Positions 12,214 to 23,472 of a DNA stretch of 64,000 nt are shown here, piece after piece. Position numbers and translations under genes: made by a program. Positions within the stretch are counted from its first letter, which is position 1; each line of letters opens with the position of its first letter. Below the pieces are notes generated by a model. The model was not told the origin of the DNA. It ran no database searches and saw only the letters and a program-made list of their open reading frames with translations. Origin of the DNA: Vitellaria paradoxa (taxonomy: Eukaryota; Streptophyta; Magnoliopsida; Ericales; Sapotaceae); the NCBI GenBank assembly GCA_019916065.1, contig CM034240.1, positions 19,391,894 to 19,455,893 on the forward strand, given 5' to 3'.

Positions 12214-13698
12214 TAATCCTAAATGCACAGTTTGATCACCTTGAAAAGAAATCAAGCATGCAAACAGAAATTTACCCGTTTTCCTTCAACTACTTCTGCA
12301 TGGAGTTTCCCAAAATATGGATTAGAAGCCTACAAATTCTTGAAAGTATCAAACCCCACAACTTGAACATGTATAGTGGATAGCAAAAGAGACCTTCGAC
12401 TTAAAGCATCAGCCACTTTATTTCGACTTAAAGCATTAACCACTTTATTTTGAATGCTAGATTTGTGCTTTAAAGTGAAGGTAAATTGTTGTAGATAAGC
12501 TGTCCATTTTCTATGTCAACAATTCAAAGTTTGCTGCCCATTTATGTACTTCAATGCTTCATGGTCAGAATATAATACGGAGTCCTTTTGTATCAAATAG
12601 GGCTCCCAATGGTTGAGAGTTCGTACAATTGCATAGAACCCCACGTCATAATGGAATAATTCAGGCTTGCTCCACTCAATTTTTCGCTGTAAAAAGCTAC
12701 AGGCTTCCCTTTTTGATTGAGTACTGCTCCAATGCCAACCTTAGAAGCATCACAATGGACTTTAAAGACTTTGTCAAAATCTGGTAGGACCAGAATAAGG
12801 GCTTCTGACAGCTTGTTTTTGAGGATTTGAAAGCTTTTTTCAGCTTCAACAGTCCACTTAAATTGTTCTTTTTTCATACAATCAGCAATAGGTGCTCCAA
12901 ATGAACTGAAATCCCTGAAAAAAAAAGAAGATAAAATGAAGCTAAACCATAAAAACCATGCACCTGATGAATGTTTGTTGGACTTGGCCAATTAACAATG
13001 GCTTGCACCTTTGATTGGTCCACTTGAATCCCCTAAGACGACAGCTCATATCCCAAGAATAGGACTTCATCTGTCATAAAGCTATATTTCTTCAAGTTGA
13101 CATTTAATTTTTCCTTTTGCAATGTCATCAAAATAGCTCTCAAATGCTCTTGGTGCTTTTCAAAAGAAGGGCTATGCACAAGAATATCATCAAAATACAC
13201 AGCTACAAATTTTTCAATGTGTGGTTGCAATACATGATTCATCACATGCATAAAAGTGCTTGGTACATTTGATAAACCAAATGGCATAACCAACCATTCA
13301 TACAAACCTTCGTGAGTCTTGAAAGCTATTTTCCACTCATCACCGGGGCAAATTCTAATTTTGTGATAGCCACTTTTAAGATCAAGTTTAGAATACACCT
13401 TAGCTCTCACAAGTTGATCAAGCATGTCATCCAATTATGGAATAGGAAATCTGTATTTGATAGTAATTTTATTAGCGGCTTTATTATCAATACACATTTT
13501 CCAACTCCCATCTTTTTTAGGAACCAACAAAGCTGGTACGTCACATGGACCTTTGCTTTCATGCACGTATCCCATCTCCAATAGCTCCATAACTTGCCTA
13601 TTAAGCTCTTCATACTCTTTTGGACTCATCCAATAATGTGGTTTATTCGGCAAACTAGCCCCAAGCATAAGGTCAATGTGATGTTGGATCTCTCTCAT
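12214..13698 (-). pseudogene. Gypsy reverse transcriptase and RNase H (decayed)
   Basis: Read right to left: the RT palm entry ([19 protein letters not shown], then KYRFPIP), a TAA stop near 13433, then [28 protein letters not shown] and the catalytic [11 protein letters not shown]. RNase H follows ([20 protein letters not shown]) and degenerates towards 12240. The YFDD aspartates are retained. At least two in-frame stops and a frameshift near 13030-12990 break the frame. The stop at 13433 sits where the family normally has glutamine, consistent with a C-to-T change. Confidence 0.9.
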
Positions 13699-14371
13699 AG
13701 GAGGTCGTCTGGGGGCAAATTTAGTGGCATAACATTAGAAAGCTCATCTAAAAGTGGTTGAATAACCGCTGGACAGTTTGGCTCAAAAAACTCCTCATTT
13801 CCCACCAAAACATAAATGACACCACTCTCTTCAAATTCCTCCACAAACTTCGCCATAGAGAGCAAATTAACACCTTCCCCTTGCTTAGGTTTAGGTGTAA
13901 CTTCCTTTTTAGATGGGACTAGAATTATCTTCTTTTTATCTTTGTAAAAAGTGTGTGTACTTTTGCAACCATCATGTAGTACTTTATCATCATACTGCCA
14001 TGGCCTACCAAAAAAGATATGACAAGCATCCATTTCTACTACGTTACACCACACCTTATCAAAATACCTACAACCAATAGATAAATTAACTAGACATCGT
14101 TTAGTAATAGGTACCTCATTTCCGTTCTCGAACCAAGAAAGTTTGTAGGGTTGTCGGTGCTTTTCTACCAGTAGATTTAATTTTGTGACTACTTCTTGAA
14201 AATGATGTTTTCACAACTTCCACCATCTATAATCAACTTGTATACATGTCTAGTAATAATACAGGTTGTTTGAAACACATTATTGCGCAACCAGTCCTTG
14301 GGATCTTCATGCCTCGGTGCTATTAAGGCTTTCCTCATCACTAGACATGGCCCCACATCACCTCTAACCAT
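13695..14371 (-). pseudogene. Gypsy aspartic protease region (decayed)
   Basis: Two open segments (14189-14371 and 13695-14054) carry the protease region found in many plant gypsy elements: a conserved WLRNNVFQTTC lead-in, the active-site-like LIIDGGSCENII, and ACHIFFGRPWQYDDKV downstream. A break lies between 14055 and 14188. It would process the Gag-Pol polyprotein; this copy cannot be expressed as one protein. Confidence 0.78.
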
Positions 14372-15215
14372 TATTTATCATCTTTTTCGTCGTGTCCAGG
14401 TTCTTCCTCTTCTAAGTTATGTTCATCTTCCCCAGCTTCTTCTATAAATAGTTGCTTTCCTTCACAGCTATTCGCCTTTTGACATTCAGCAGATTTATGT
14501 CCAAGTGCTCCACATTTAAAGAATTTAATTGCTATCCTATGAAACAGTAATGCATCATTGGAAGTTCCAGTACCTATACTTTGTGGTGCCACTACAGCTG
14601 TAGGGTTAGTTGTTGCTATTAGACCTTTGCAAATGGGCCCTAGAAGCGGTAGCACGGTTAGAAGAAGACTGGTTGTTTGTAGCTCTTTTTGAATCCCTTA
14701 TTTTTGAATTTCAGTAGCTTTAGTACGTTGATAGGCTTGCGAAACACTCCATATATCTTGTTGTTTAAGTATATCTTGCAAGTTTATTCACAATTCTCCA
14801 ATGTATCTTGCCACTTTTTGCTCTTCACTCTCATTTAACTCATTCCTAAGAACAAGTTCAAAATTTTCTTTTGTATAATCATCAACCTTCCTACCTCCTT
14901 GACGACAATTTGGTAGCCTTTGATAAACTAATTGGGTGTAACTATATGGAAGAAAAGTCTCCCTCAACTTTTTATGCATCTTTTTCCAATTAGCAATCTT
15001 AGACTTTCCTTGTCTTTGGCGTGTCATGATGAATTGATCCCACCAAGCGGAAGCTCTTCCTCAACTTCATAGCGACTACTTCACTTTCTTATCTTCCGAC
15101 ACATCTTTTAAGTCAAAAACTCTATCTACCGTTGATAGCCAATTAATAAAACATTCGCCACTTAAATCTCCATCGAATTTTGGAATTTCCACCTTAGCCC
15201 CCCCATTTTAACGCC
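14371..15215 (-). pseudogene. Gypsy gag with zinc knuckle (decayed)
   Basis: Retrotransposon gag domain. At about 15215-15030 (minus) there is an F.GDLSGECFINWLSTV block, and at 15027-14788 a WKKMHKKLRETFLPYSY block. A zinc knuckle at 14371-14655 has lost its first cysteine (FFKCGALGHKSAEC, where CFKCG..GH....C is expected), followed by an acidic stretch (EEAGEDEHNLEEEEPGHDE). Several frame breaks separate the parts. The gene would form the capsid and package element RNA. Confidence 0.75.
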
Positions 15216-15541
15216 TCTCATTAATGAAATTAGCTGCTGGTTGGGGCAGGTTGTTTGCATATAAAGGATTCATATCCTCTTCATGATAATTATCCTTCTC
15301 AAAAATTTAATGCCATCTTGAGAAGGAAGCTGATATCACGCATCGCGCTAGGTTAAAGCTTCAACTTGCTTTCTTAGATCTTCTATCATAGTGAGCAAAC
15401 GTTGTTGATCAATTGTTGCGTTCTGATCGTGTTGAACAACTGGCCTACGAGGTGGATTTCTTCTTTTTGGTGGCATATTGCAACTCCCAAAAAAAAAAAA
15501 AAAAATCAAAATCCCAAACAAACCCAAAAGGATTAGAACTT

Positions 15542-15553
15542 ACTTTGATACCA
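15542..15553 (-). other. Gypsy primer binding site (initiator tRNA-Met type)
   Basis: Two bases inside the 5' LTR, the minus strand reads TGGTATCAAAGT. This matches the TGGTATCAGAG complement of the plant initiator tRNA-Met 3' end, with one change. It fixes the element's orientation. Confidence 0.8.
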
Positions 15554-15555
15554 AT

Positions 15556-16066
15556 TGATACACTCATGTATGAAAAGAGTAAAAAAAGATCAAGAAGGAA
15601 AATTAGAGGACTAGCTTAAACTAATGTTAGAACATTAGTTTAATCTCCCACACTCAATCCCAATAGAAAAGGAGAGATAAATAATAGAAAACTTTTAATT
15701 TTCAAATTCTACTGAAATGCATACAAAGGCTGCTATTTATAGACTCTCTATATCTCTAGATAAAAAAAAAAAAAAAAAAAACCGCTGTGCAATATTAAAA
15801 CTCTTGCAGGCTCTTAAACTCTCAAAATAGTCGTAACATACATTTAAAATCTGCCGCAATTACACTCATAAAAGCTGCTATAACAGACTCTTAAAATTGC
15901 TACTATTGCACTCTTAAAATCTGCCATAACAGTTGTAAAAGACTCTTAAAAGCCTGCTATAATTATTCTTAAAAACATGCTATAATTATTCTTAAAAACT
16001 AGACCCTTCACTTACTTTCTACGATCTAATTCTTCCAAGAATGCAAGAGCAACTTGGTCTGCATCT
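15556..16066 (-). repeat. Gypsy 5' LTR (right end in window)
   Basis: A 511-bp partner of the LTR at 3903-4446. Its outer end is CATCT instead of CATCA, a single change from the inverted terminal dinucleotide. The perfect ATTTT duplication follows at 16067-16071. Confidence 0.9.
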
Positions 16067-16150
16067 ATTTTGCTCTTGCTACAATATATTTGCATTATAT
16101 AAGGCTATGAATGGGGACTATGCTGAATGCCATTTGTTTTGATTGGTGCA

Positions 16151-16903
16151 GTGCAACTTCTAACAGCATATTAGATAGAGCTATTGATTCAAAAGATGCG
16201 TAGCGTAAGGACTTCCTCAGGTTGGTAAGAGGCGCAATTAGGGTTTCTACTTATATATAAAAAAATATTGTAGACATCTCATTGTAGTTTTTTTTTTTTT
16301 TTTTTCTCAATCTTGGTCTTCATGTTATCTTACAGGAACACGTTGAAGGATACCATGAATTATTTGCAAAAACCAAAATTTTCTTCTCCACTGCTGTTGC
16401 AAAATGGGATGCTGATTTCCATGTGAAAGTAGACAATGATGTTCCATGTCAACTTGGCTATATGTTGCCTCTTTGCATTTCTTTTTTCTTCCTTTATTTT
16501 CTTTTTCCTATTTCACTATTTGGTTCATTAGTGAAAATTTGGTTCCCCCCCAATCAAAGTCAACTTTGGCACATGTCTGGCTTCTGCATGTATGTTGGCC
16601 TGCAACTCTTGCCCGTCACCGATCAAAACCTAGAGTGTACATTGGGTGTATGAAATCTGGACCTGTTCTTTCTCAAAAGTAACCATAAAAACTTTGATAT
16701 TGATTTGTTGTCTTTCCTCCCTTCCTGTAGTAGTCTTTATATTTCATTTTTTTAACACTTTTTTATTGTTCTCTAGGAATGTTAAGTACCATGAGCTAGA
16801 GTACTGGAAGTTTGGATAGGAAGGGAACAAGTGCTTCAGACATGCTACTGGGCAGATTTATGCTATCTCAAAGGATTTGGCGACATACATCTCAATTAAT
16901 CAG
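16151..16903 (+). pseudogene. GT31 beta-1,3-galactosyltransferase pseudogene, internal exons
   Basis: Four exons resembling plant Golgi beta-1,3-galactosyltransferases (arabinogalactan-protein glycosylation family), with introns kept. Exon A 16151-16224 (SATSNSILDRAIDS..., then TAG where the family has glutamine) ends in a good GT donor. Exon B 16336-16458 starts after [35 protein letters not shown]. Exon C is about 16592-16677: [20 protein letters not shown]. Exon D 16777-16903 follows CTCTAG: KYHELEYWKFG, TAG, then [19 protein letters not shown]. The metal-binding DxD motif, usually DDD, reads DND. The signal anchor, first exons and last exons are absent. Two stops, a frame break in exon C and missing ends make this a pseudogene. 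Retained introns point to a genomic duplication rather than a processed copy. Confidence 0.87.
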
Positions 16904-17483
16904 TATGGATTGAGTTTTTTATTTTTAAATTTTTCTTTCAAGCTCATTTACTATGTCCTGTATTAGCAGATGGAAAAGGTTAAGGGCTCAACAGGCATTT
17001 TCTTTTGTGCCAAGTCAAGTATGACTGTTCTGGTTTGCTTGCATCAGCAACAGTTTTTTAATTTTCAACTTTGTTTTCTATGACAAATGGGATAATATAC
17101 TTTGATGTTTATGCTTAAATGCATAGACTTGGCCAAAATTATGTAGTAAAACTATTGAAAACAACAAACCTGAAAATTAACTTCCAAAATCCATTGAAAT
17201 TTTGTGATAGAACTGTTGGCTAGTGTTGCTAAAGTCCATTTGCTTAGTGGCTCCATATGTAGGAGCTTGTAGACTATGTGAGATGACTTAAATTTGACTT
17301 CATTTCACATGATATATTCTTTTTTTTCTCTCCCTACATAGTTTGCTATAACTCTTGGAGGTGTTGATTGTTTGATGTTGCTAACGTCTATTTGCTTAGT
17401 GGCTCCATGCGCTATCAAATTGCTATTCCTTCTCGTTTAATTGATTATGCGTGCCTAACTAATTTTTTTTTTAAAATCTTGTA
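16904..17483. other. Non-coding junction between two pseudogenes
   Basis: No coding evidence. A direct repeat of about 32 bp containing TTTGCTTAGTGGCTCCAT occurs near 17225 and 17377, with a few mismatches. The breakpoint between the GT31 remnant and the kinase remnant lies somewhere in this stretch. Confidence 0.5.
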
Positions 17484-17702
17484 GGGGGGTTGATGCTAAA
17501 TGGTCAAGAAGTGGTTGTGAAAAAGCTATCAGTTGATTTGAGACAAGAACTGAGTGAGGCCATGAATGAGGTCAAAGTTCTATCGCGAGTTCAACACACA
17601 AACTTGGTCACACTGTTGGGCCGATGTTTTGAAAGGAGTAGATAAGATGATTGTCTACGAGTATTTGCCAAACAAGAGCCTTGACTATTTCCTTTTATGG
17701 TG

Positions 17703-18411
17703 AAAAAAATCCTTTCACCTTATGATTAAATGAAACAAATATTTGAAAAATTAGGCTTAATTTACAAGATTACTAATTATGTTCTAGTATCACTTTAATT
17801 TCCTCAACTAAAATAAAACATCACAGGTTAATTTTTCTTAATTATTAATTAGTAACAATGTGTCTTTTTTTTTCTTACAGTGATATTTGCAATTTTAGCA
17901 TAATTTAGTCAACTAACATCGATACAAGTTAAAAAGAAAATACGATGTATACTAATATTGATATTCCATAATTTTATTAAGATGAAATAATACTTATATA
18001 AAAAGCTATAAAATAACTTCTTACAATATTTTTGCCAATTAAAATTTTCTTCTATGATAAGCAATAAAACAATTTCTTACAATATTTTTGTCAATTAAAA
18101 TTTTATCCTATGATATTCTGTTTATAAAAATTTATGTATGAGCATTTGAATCTATAATATTTTTGTTTTCTACTTTACGGGTACATAATTTGAATAAATT
18201 TTATTAAAATCACAACTATTAAAATCACAACTATCAGTCTAAAAAATAGGTACATTGTTATAAGTTAATAGTTTAGGAGGCTAATGTGTCATCATTTTTA
18301 GTAGAGACAAGTAAAGTGATATTGAACCGTAATTTAAGGAATGATCTTATAATTAACCCGGATTATATAATTTGGTAATCTAGATGTGAAAGCTTGATGA
18401 TTTCCAAATTT
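17703..18411 (+). other. Intron of the kinase pseudogene, AT-rich
   Basis: About 700 bp of AT-rich non-coding sequence between two kinase exons. A short duplicated stretch (AATTTCTTACAATATTTTTG type) occurs near 18015 and 18070. Nothing else is recognised. Confidence 0.55.
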
Positions 18412-19033
18412 TTAAGTAAAACAAAGTCTCCATCCTTGGATTGGTCAAAAATATTTCAAATAATTTTTTGTGTTGCAAGAGGTCTCTTCTACCTCCATGA
18501 AGAAGCTCCTGAATTATCATTCATGGAGACATTAAATCTAGTAATATTTTCCTAGATGAGCAATTCAATCTGAAGATCTCAAATTTTACCTCTGCTAGCT
18601 AGGCTTTACCCTTGTGGACAAACCCATGTAAACACATCTACTATTTGTGGCACTAGGTGGGTAGCTTTTCAATTAGCCTATTTGCTAACACAACAATCAT
18701 CTTTGATCACATTTTCATACATTTATTATGCAAGTATTCCAATGTTGATGGCAATGGAGCAAATATAAGATTGTTGTATTGTAGTATAAGGGTTATAGTT
18801 CGAATATTGAAATCAGTCTCTTTACTTGCAAAGAGAAGATTGTTTATATCTGATCCCCCTCGGATCACAAAATGTATGCACTTAATTGCCTTTTTATACA
18901 AGTATTCTAGTCTAAACATCCATTAATGGTGATAGAGATTGTAAAAATATTGAGTTCTTTCGTTGAATGACGAGGGTTATATAGCTCTTGAATATGCAAT
19001 CCATGGCCATATGTCTGTGAAGACAGTTGTGTT

Positions 19034-19097
19034 TAGTTTTGAAGTCATAGTGTTGGAGATTGTCAACTAGTTTTGGAGTCAGTGTTGGAGATTGTCA
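19034..19097 (+). repeat. 33-bp imperfect tandem duplication inside a kinase exon
   Basis: GTTTTGAAGTCATAGTGTTG and the following GAGATTGTCA are repeated immediately as a slightly diverged copy missing two bases. The repeat lies over the conserved VLEIVS segment and shifts the frame. Confidence 0.75.
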
Positions 19098-19222
19098 GCA
19101 GAAGAAAGAATTACGATGAGAAGTTTGGTGGACAAAATGTAGATCTATTAAATTATGTGAGTTTTCTGGGAAAGATCTTATGCGGTCTTGCCCAATAATT
19201 ATACTTTGGCAATTTGTTTAGA

Positions 19223-19676
19223 GGTAATTACACTTTATTCTCTAGGAATTTGACCAAAAAACACAAGACCCATTTCTAGTTAAAGGTCAATAAATATATA
19301 GTTCCTTGTGATTTGGACTAAAGTGTAAAATTAATTGAATATGTTAAATTTAACTGGATTTGTGCCTTATGAGTCAAAATTGATTGAGAGAAAAAGATTT
19401 TCACAAAAATATATAAATGATATTATATTTTACCCATTTTTATGTTAAAGTGAATGTTATTTTATTTTTTAAAAAGACATATTTGTTTTAAGAATTTTTT
19501 TGGACGACCATACATGAGTTTGTATAAGACGTGTGACACAAATTTAACTAAATTCAACAGTTTTTGGCAATTTTGCACTTTAATCCAAATCATGAGAGGG
19601 TCATGTGATGATTTTTAAACTCCAATGGATCATGTGTTTTTGGTTCAAACTAAAAAGGGGTAAAGTGTAACTATCC
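19223..19676. mobile_element. Foldback MITE in a kinase intron
   Basis: The two ends are inverted copies: GGTAATTACACTTTAT at the left and, on the other strand, GGATAGTTACACTTTAC at the right. The likeness extends inward (ACCAAAAAACACAAGACCCA against ACCAAAAACACATGATCCAT; GTGATTTGGACTAAAGTG against ATGATTTGGATTAAAGTG). Each arm is about 145 bp, with a loop of about 160 bp. No open frame of note. A 9-bp duplication, if present, is degraded. The superfamily is uncertain; long arms suggest a Mutator-type foldback element. Confidence 0.8.
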
Positions 19677-21139
19677 TTTATTTAATTCTTCTTTTTATTT
19701 TACTTTTTACTGTTATGATCCATTATGGGTAAAATTAGCTAGGGTCAAACAAATCTTCTTAGTTAGAGGTCAGGGTGTGTTGTTAGAAGGTCGCTACGGA
19801 GGGTTGCAAAGTTAATTAAAGTGGAAGCCGTAGGTTATTTATCAAAAAGGAAAGATCATTCAATCAGTATAAGTTGGCTTTGGAAACTTTGGAATTGTTG
19901 AGATATACCTAAAATCATTTGCACACAAAGCAAGCCGGTCCTACAAGCTGACCATTAAGGTGAATATTTTGGACCTCAAAATTCGGATAAGGCCCCATAT
20001 ATTAAATAATATATATATATATATATAAATATATGTTAACTGGCGACCCTCCTCACACTTGATTCTCTCTCCTATATTCTCTCTCTTTCTTTTAAAAAAA
20101 ACTTACATTCTCTCTCTAAAATTTATCTCATCTTCATTTATTCATTCCTATCTCTTTCTTTTTAAGAAATACTAGATTTTCTTTCAAGCAACTGATCTTC
20201 ATTTATTTGTCTCAATTTTTTTCCTCTCTAACAAATAATCCATCCGTAATACCCATTGCTTTTGCCCCCTTCTCTTGAATAAAGATCTTGTTTTTATCTT
20301 TATCTATTGAAGTGGATACGTAATTTTTTTTTTTTAAGAGATTTTATGAATATTTGCTTTCTCTCTATCTTTTTTTAAAAAAAAAAACAATTTGTAAAAC
20401 CCATTGTTTTCTTCATTCTTTCTTCAAAAAACTATTTTGTCTCTATTCTCATCTATTAATGCTATTGTACTTTTTTAAGAGATTTTATGAAAATTTGCTA
20501 AAAGAAATAATAATATTATCTTAAAATAACACGACTCCTATTTGAAGAAAAATTATAATTTTATTTTTTATCAATATAAAAATTTTTTAATAAATTTTTT
20601 TCTTTGAAAAGTAAAATAAAATTTTCACTCATATGACACAACACATCCTTTCTTTGTGCAATTTATCTGCATAAGTCTTATCAAATATTATGCCCTAGGC
20701 CCCAAATTTCTTAGTTTTGACTCTGTTGCACAATTCTTGCATGAACCTAGTTTAAACACATATAAATGCAATTAATGAGCAACAACATTAATTTTCTTCA
20801 ACTTTCATAGGTTTTATTCGCAGTATATAGACGTATTAGGTAACAGTAAAATAATAAAGTTGTTCTATTGTAACATAGCTTTGAATTTAAAGTCAGCACA
20901 TCTGTTGATCATAAATTTGATGCTCTCTAAATCTTGCAATATGTTAATCTTGTACACCAAGGCTTCGTTTAGAGTATTATAAAACTCCAAAAATCTCTAT
21001 AAATCTTCATAAAACTTCGTCTTTTTACACATTACGGGAATTGTGAGGTTAACACTTTTACTAATTTATACTAACTTCTACACACTCCAAAATTGGAACT
21101 AAAATTAATCTAGTTAATTTTTTTCCCCCATTTTTCAGA
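19677..21139. other. Expanded kinase intron, non-coding
   Basis: AT-rich with an (AT)n run at about 20009-20028 and CT-rich stretches (20060-20260). Segments at about 19925-20000 and 20680-20720 contain GGCCCC/AAGGCCCCAT-type blocks reminiscent of hAT-like non-autonomous elements, but I could not pair convincing termini. No gene is visible. Confidence 0.45.
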
Positions 21140-21422
21140 CATAGACGGTGTTTAAAGAAGGGAAGGCATTGGAATTAATCGATCCGAGTCTTGGAGAGCT
21201 CAATAGCGACGAGGCAGCTGTGTGCATTCAGCTAGGATTGTTATGTTGTCAAGAAAATGTCTTAGATAGACTCAATATGAAGTCTGCTTATCTTACACTA
21301 TCTAGTGGTTCATTAAATTTTCACTCAATCCTTTCTGCAAAACCATTTTAGACAAAACTTCAAGCTGCTTCTAATGAGAAAAATCTGAAAATGAGAGCAT
21401 CCATTTCCTCTCCCTAATTTCC

Positions 21423-22870
21423 ATGGCTAACCTTTGTCAATCACCTCACCCTACTGCTACAAATCATCAGCAACTTGTTCCTGAATCAAAAACCAATGGC
21501 ATCGAATTTGATAAGCCTTGTCTTAAAGGCTCATCCTCTGTTATACCATCTAGGCAATCTTCATACTCTTGTCCTTCCTCTGCAACAGGTTATGCTAACT
21601 TTCCTCGTCGAAATTTGAAGGAGATGAGAGCTGAAATCTTAAGTTTGAAAAGCAAGGAAGATGGTCTGAAGAAGCCACAGATCTCTAATATGCTAGCAAT
21701 GCACCAAAAGTGGAATCCATATGCCAATGCCACACCCAAGGGGACAAGGATCCACCCACAAACACATGTAGTGGCTGGCTTAAACGGTGGGCAGTATGCA
21801 CATAGGCAGCACCAACTGGGAAGCATCTCAAAATCAGAGGAACCCATGAGAAAGCAATTGCAGCAATCAGGTGAGATCTCTAATCCCGACATTGTTTCCT
21901 CCAACCGGACAGCATCAGGAAGCAGCAATAACTCAGGCAACAATGGAAGTCAGCACAGTAAGTCCCTAGACCTTCACACACACAGTCATTCTCAAACCAA
22001 CAATGTTGGGCAATTATTAACTGATGGACAAGGAACAATTAATTCAAAATTGCCACCCAAAGATTCTGATTTTCCGCCTTTTCCCAATCAAAATGAAATA
22101 CCAATACCTTTGAGTGGGCCAAAGAGTAAATAGACTGGGCTGTTTCAGCAAGCAGACTGAAAGAAAATGGACTTTCACTTGAATTTATTCCTCCAACATA
22201 CAATGAAATGGGCCCTATTATATCTTTTACCCAAGAAGAAATATCAGATGAAATTGCAAAATGGAACAATGCTCTCGTTGGTTATGTCCTTGGTAATAAA
22301 CCTTCCTTCAGTGCTATGAAAAACTTTATAAACAGTAAATGGAAAATGTTGGGGAGCATAGAATATACATACTGAAACTAGGGCTGTTCATCTTCAATTT
22401 TCATGATTCTGAAATGAAGCAGAATGCTTTAGAAATGGGCCCTTGGTCTTTTTTTTTTTTTTTCTTTTTGACAAACCACTCCTCTTGAAACCATGGTCTC
22501 CTGGATGCAGCTTTGAAAGGGATGATGTCACTACTATTCCAATTTGGATCAAGCTTCCCCACCTAAAGCTTCACCACTGCTGTGCTAGATCACTTAGTAA
22601 AATTGTTAGGTCCATTGGAAAACCTCTATTCACAGATAAGTTAACTGCAGCCCAGCAAAGACTATCTTATGCAAGGATATGTGTTGAAGTATCCCCAGAC
22701 AAACCTCTTCACAACTCAGTAAAAATAGCCAGTCCTGATGGAACAATTTTTGATCAAGCAATTGAATATGAATAGTTGCCTGTCAAGTGCAAGTGTGATT
22801 TATGTAAGGCATTTGGGCATAGAACAAAGTTATGAAGGAAACTAAAGGGATGGAGGCTTAAGCCAAAGCA
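21423..22870 (+). pseudogene. LINE ORF1 (DUF4283 and zinc knuckle), interrupted
   Basis: Nucleic-acid-binding chaperone ORF of a plant L1. A serine/asparagine-rich N-terminal region (21423-22133) ends at an in-frame TAG. The same frame then gives the DUF4283-like part (NNALVGYVLGNKPSFSAMKN, then KLGLFIFNFHDSEMKQNALE-type sequence broken by stops and a poly-T run at 22450-22463). From 22443: FDKPLLLKPWSPGC, IWIKLPHLKLHH, SIGKPLFTDKLTAAQQRLSY. A TAG at 22773-22775 replaces the tryptophan expected before the knuckle KCDLCKAFGHRTKL. The family is clear from order and motifs. The tail up to 23399 is a low-complexity acidic segment that may belong to the same ORF. Confidence 0.82.
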
Positions 22871-23472
22871 GCACATGGAGGAAGTTATGAAGGAAACTAA
22901 AGAAGATAATCAGAATGAAATGCAACTGATAGCCACTGCAAAGGAAACAAAGGCAGATAATGCTATTGTGGTATATAACAAGTATGAATTACTTGTAGAC
23001 AAGGAATTTATCAGTTCAGAGACAACCACCGCTGACAATTCAAATGACACTGAGGTGGCCAATAAGGGAGAAAAATCTTCTGATATGCAGGTAGCTGTTA
23101 GCTACACCACTTCCTTAGCACTCACAATATATAATCCAAATGAAGTGGAATCAAATAAGGATGAAAACTTGCACATCCAAACTGAGCAATTGGTTCAAGA
23201 AAGCTTGAAAACTAGGGATGCCAATACTGCAATCACAGCAGGTAAAGCCCACGAGCCTCAAAATAAAGAACCTGTTAATAGTGAGCAGCTCTTCATTGCA
23301 GCCACTGCTGCTTCAATTCAGACCAGGAAAGAGAGACAGCAAGACAGCAATATGGAAGCTTCTCACTTTGAGACTATGGACTTTCGGAAAGTGGACTGAA
23401 GAAGAAAAAAATGAAAAGGTAAGCCACCTAATCTTGATTCGATCAAACCAACACCTCCTCTCCCTCATCGAG

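Larger units (their letters stand above)
3903..16066 (-). mobile_element. Ty3/gypsy LTR retrotransposon (-), interrupted by a copia element
   Basis: A complete but decayed gypsy-order element read right to left: LTR, primer binding site, gag with zinc knuckle, aspartic protease, RT, RNase H, integrase, LTR. The LTR ends form the inverted pair TGATG...CATCA. The 5-bp sequence ATTTT flanks both ends (3898-3902 and 16067-16071), a perfect target-site duplication. The 6.66-kb insert at 5557-12213 plus its 5-bp duplication is a later copia insertion, so the original gypsy length was about 5.5 kb. No chromodomain is visible after the integrase C-terminus. The clade is not assigned. Frameshifts and stops (for example in RT at about 13433) make it non-autonomous. 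Confidence 0.92.

Noticed and set aside
16446..16682. A 78-codon open frame as an intact small gene
   Set aside because: It joins intron sequence to exon C of the galactosyltransferase pseudogene. Only its last ~30 residues match the family.
19925..20745. Possible hAT-like non-autonomous element with GGCCCC-type ends
   Set aside because: The two ends could not be paired as proper inverted repeats and no 8-bp duplication was found.
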